Below, piece by piece: positions 61,666-64,000 of a stretch of DNA of 64,000 bases. The DNA comes from Burhinus oedicnemus. Lineage: Eukaryota > Chordata > Aves > Charadriiformes > Burhinidae. The first letter of the stretch is position 1. Every line of letters begins with the position of its first letter. The translations under genes were made by a program, and so were the position numbers. The stretch spans positions 755,909-819,908 of the forward strand of contig VFFE01009203.1 in assembly GCA_008921705.1 (NCBI GenBank), read 5' to 3'. The notes under the pieces are model-generated. The model ran no database searches and was not told the DNA's origin. It worked only from the letters and a program-made list of their open reading frames with translations.

Positions 61666-61878
61666 TATTCTAGATCAAAACAGTGACAAGGCTACCAACT
61701 TTAAGATTGGTTAATGTATTCTTGGCCAGTTGTGTTTACCTCCAAACATTTCAGGAAGTCTTGTAGAACAAACCTTACCAGAAATGTATCACATGGAGTT
61801 ATAATACCTAGAGCAGCTAAAACTATAATAGGAAGAAATATATGAGTCTGAGAACCTATTCATAATACCCTTTAACAA
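61666..61878 (+). repeat. Uninterrupted copy of the A-B module
   Basis: This 213-bp segment matches both halves of 47843-48118 but in continuous A-then-B order, so it probably represents the ancestral arrangement. Half A begins TATTCTAGATCAAAACAGTG and half B ends TTTAACAA. No CR1 sequence, terminal repeat or target duplication is visible at its ends. It could be a member of an old dispersed repeat or a local duplication over about 13.7 kb. Confidence 0.85.
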
Positions 61879-62984
61879 AAAAATTGCCAGTTCAAGTCAG
61901 AACACTACTAATAATTTGCTTTGCAGAAGGGCTGGACTTCAAGAGAGAAAATCTAATCATATTCTAAAATGAGTTATGAGGAAGAAAAATTATCATTGGT
62001 TTGGCTACTTTGGAGTCAAAACATATTCTGGAAGGTTTTATTTTGCCTATGGTGACCCAAAGGACAGAAATTGTAGAGAATGTGAGAAAAAGAAATCTCT
62101 TTTCATAGTTACAATTCTTTCAATTATTCAAGTAAATTGTGTGATGAGGCTTGGTTCAGTTAAAGCTTAGTAAAAGTCACTTTTATTAGATTGAATATTA
62201 TTATAAGAGCCTACAAAGACTAACACAATAGAAACTCTAAGTCAAGTAATTAATCCTATTACAGGAGGCAGACAAGCCATTATAGTTTAGCATATTACAT
62301 ATTTGAGTTTCTGATGCATATTGTTCTGTATCTTTTTGTATTATAAAATCTCTGTTTTTTCTAACAATTTCATATCGGTATTTCAGGTTAGATTCACAGA
62401 GAAATGTCATTCCTAGGTCTGTAAAAATATTTTAGATTTATTTCTAATGCTGTTTTTCTATATGCCTGCTTTGTAGCAGTAATATAACGTGATAAGTAAG
62501 ATCGTTGCCTAGGGCTACAAAACTAAGTGCTCTGTATCACTAAATGCTTACATATACTTCTATTTTTTTGTAGGGATCAGTGAATGAGGTAATGCATTTC
62601 TTGTAAAATATAAGTCAATTTCAGGTTGAAACACTTCTTTACACATTGTATTTTTTCTGTTTATCCCTGCCTCAGACTGTTCACCCAGCTTACTAGGGTC
62701 ATGATTCATCACAATACTAAAGCACATAGGTAAGTCACACATAATGCATAGTAACTCCTAAATAAATCTTAAGTAATAAGATTTATATTATTCATATAAA
62801 TAATAGAAATATGGGTGAAAAAGTTAAAAGTTTTTTGGGTTTGTTTTTTTTTTTTCTTTTGTGTTTGTTTGTTCTTTCCCCAGAAATTAATGTTCTAAAT
62901 ATATAACCCTTTGGCAGGGGTTTTAGGAAATTACAGCAGCTGGGTAAATGAGACTCTCTAACAAGGTAATGGCAAAAATTGAAT
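61879..62984. other. AT-rich DNA, no gene seen
   Basis: No repeat or gene is recognised. There is a T-run near 62845-62855. It ends at the start of the CR1 tail. Confidence 0.6.
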
Positions 62985-63474
62985 GGAATCACGGAATCAC
63001 GGAATTTTCAGAGTCGGAAGGGACCTCCAGAGATCGCCTAGTCCAACTCCCCTGCTGACGCAGGAATGCCTACAGCACATTACTCAGGACTGCATCCAGG
63101 CGGGTCTTGAAAATCTCCAGAGAAGGGGACTCCACAACCTCCCCGGGCAGCCTGTTCCAGTGCTCCGTCACCCTCACCGTAAAGAAGTTTTTGCTTAGGT
63201 TTGAATGGAACTTCCTGTGTTCCGGCTTGTGCCCGTTGCCCCTCGTCCTGTCACTGGGAACCACTGAAAAGAGTCTGGCTCCATCCTCCTTCAACCCACC
63301 CTTTAGATACTTCTAAGCAAGAAGAAGGTCTCCCCTCAGCCTTCTCTTCTCCAGGCTAAAGAGTCCCAGCTCTCTCAGCCTTTCCTCATAAGGGAGGTGC
63401 TCCAATCCCCCCATCATCTTTGTTGCCCTACGCTGGACTCTCTCCAGTAGTTCCCTGTCCCGCTTGAGCTGGGG
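62985..63474 (-). mobile_element. CR1 LINE 3' end with ORF2 C-terminus, cut by gap
   Basis: On the minus strand this runs from near the gap ([16 protein letters not shown] block, then [20 protein letters not shown], then [14 protein letters not shown]) through [20 protein letters not shown] and [20 protein letters not shown] to a stop. The 3' UTR and the ATTCCGTGATTCC-type tail (left end, about 62985) follow. It is the same subfamily as 32951-33305 and better preserved. A TAG stop lies just before KYLKGG, at the codon where the other copy has TAA. The 5' side meets the 20-N gap. Confidence 0.96.
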
Positions 63475-63494
63475 NNNNNNNNNNNNNNNNNNNN
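63475..63494. other. Assembly gap (20 N)
   Basis: Twenty N separate CR1 C-terminal sequence on the left from a (TA)n tract on the right. Confidence 0.97.
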
Positions 63495-63496
63495 GC

Positions 63497-63527
<31 letters not shown>

Positions 63528-63763
63528 AATCTGAAATCTGTGTGTTACTCTCATATGTATATCTCTATTGGTTTGGGATACCTTATAGTAAGTTAGTGTG
63601 AATCTTGCCATCTTCGAATCTGTAATCAAGTCGCTGTTCATTTATTTAGTTAAATCACTCTGTAAACTTCTAACTCAGTTAATGATTAAGTGCTGCTAGA
63701 ACTCAATCCCTTGATCTACTTCCAATCACAAATAAATCATATTGCTGCTAAATCATAACTGTG
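63495..63763. other. Non-CR1 segment beginning with a (TA)n microsatellite
   Basis: A (TA)n tract at 63502-63527 is followed by about 235 bp of AT-rich DNA unlike CR1. It sits between two CR1 pieces that would be neighbours in a complete element. Confidence 0.8.
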
Positions 63764-64000
63764 TCTGATACTTCCATCCCGCGACAGTCACGCTGGATGG
63801 CAGTGCGGCCCTCTGGAGTGTCAGCCACCCCTCCCAGTTTGGTATCATCAGCGAACTTGCTGAGGATACACTCTGTCCCCTCATCCAGGTCATTGATGAA
63901 TATATTGAACAACATTAGACCGAGTATCGACCCCTGGGGGACACCACTGGTTACAGGCCTCCAACTTGACACTGCTCCATTAATCACAACCCTATTCTGC
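63764..64000 (-). mobile_element. CR1 ORF2 fragment, RT catalytic region
   Basis: Minus-strand translation reads [20 protein letters not shown], then [20 protein letters not shown], then ADDTKLGG and [10 protein letters not shown]. This includes the RT catalytic FADD (complement of 63844-63855), intact in this copy. Similarity to CR1 stops at about 63764, after AIQRD. The fragment runs off the window at 64000. The frame has no stop across these 237 bp, so it is among the better-preserved CR1 pieces here. Confidence 0.95.

Noticed and set aside
1..64000. CRISPR arrays, bacterial operons, tRNA or rRNA genes
   Set aside because: No regularly spaced repeats, operon-like gene packing or RNA-gene signatures were found; the sequence is vertebrate nuclear DNA.

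Overview
The window looks like a piece of a bird genome, most likely from Neoaves. The interspersed repeats are almost all chicken-repeat-1 (CR1) LINEs, including the avian 3' ends that finish in an ATTCTATG-type octamer. There is also one solo LTR of the type common in songbirds and related birds (TguLTR5-like). No SINEs or L1 elements were seen. By eye the rest is AT-rich, single-copy-looking DNA. I found no protein-coding gene, tRNA, rRNA or CRISPR array. The open reading frames over 60 codons are either CR1 remnants, reading through a trinucleotide microsatellite, or chance frames in non-coding DNA. The window is best read as a gene desert or a very long intron.

Layout. 1-1772: two oppositely oriented CR1 pieces. 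1773-8844: AT-rich DNA around an unclassified, more GC-rich block (3387-4130). 8845-9402: an old CR1. 9403-31617: mostly non-repetitive, with an ancient CR1 scrap (10135-10285), a long T-run (16941-16982) beside a GC-richer pocket, and a pure (ATG)28 microsatellite (29083). 31618-36375: the repeat cluster, with two CR1 3' ends, a 572-bp solo LTR with a likely 5-bp target duplication, an assembly gap, and a 1.4-kb CR1 ORF2 segment covering the end of the endonuclease and the first half of the reverse transcriptase (RT). 36376-47697: AT-rich DNA with an ancient CR1 scrap (38695) and stretches that resemble conserved non-coding elements. 47698-48118: a CR1 tail beside a rearranged, inverted copy of a module that reappears uninterrupted at 61666-61878. 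48119-61665: AT-rich DNA with three GC-richer pockets, an ancient CR1 RT scrap (54218) and a perfect 13-bp hairpin (55787). 62985-64000: CR1 sequence broken by a gap and by 269 bp of unrelated DNA.

Nothing here forms an operon or pathway. The biology is transposon history: at least three CR1 ages, one LTR recombination event and one local inversion/duplication. No clear new functional system is visible. The most interesting items are the inverted/duplicated module (47.8 and 61.7 kb), the unclassified block at 3.4-4.1 kb, and the CR1 that seems interrupted or mis-assembled at the right end. All identifications are by recognising patterns; no database search was run.
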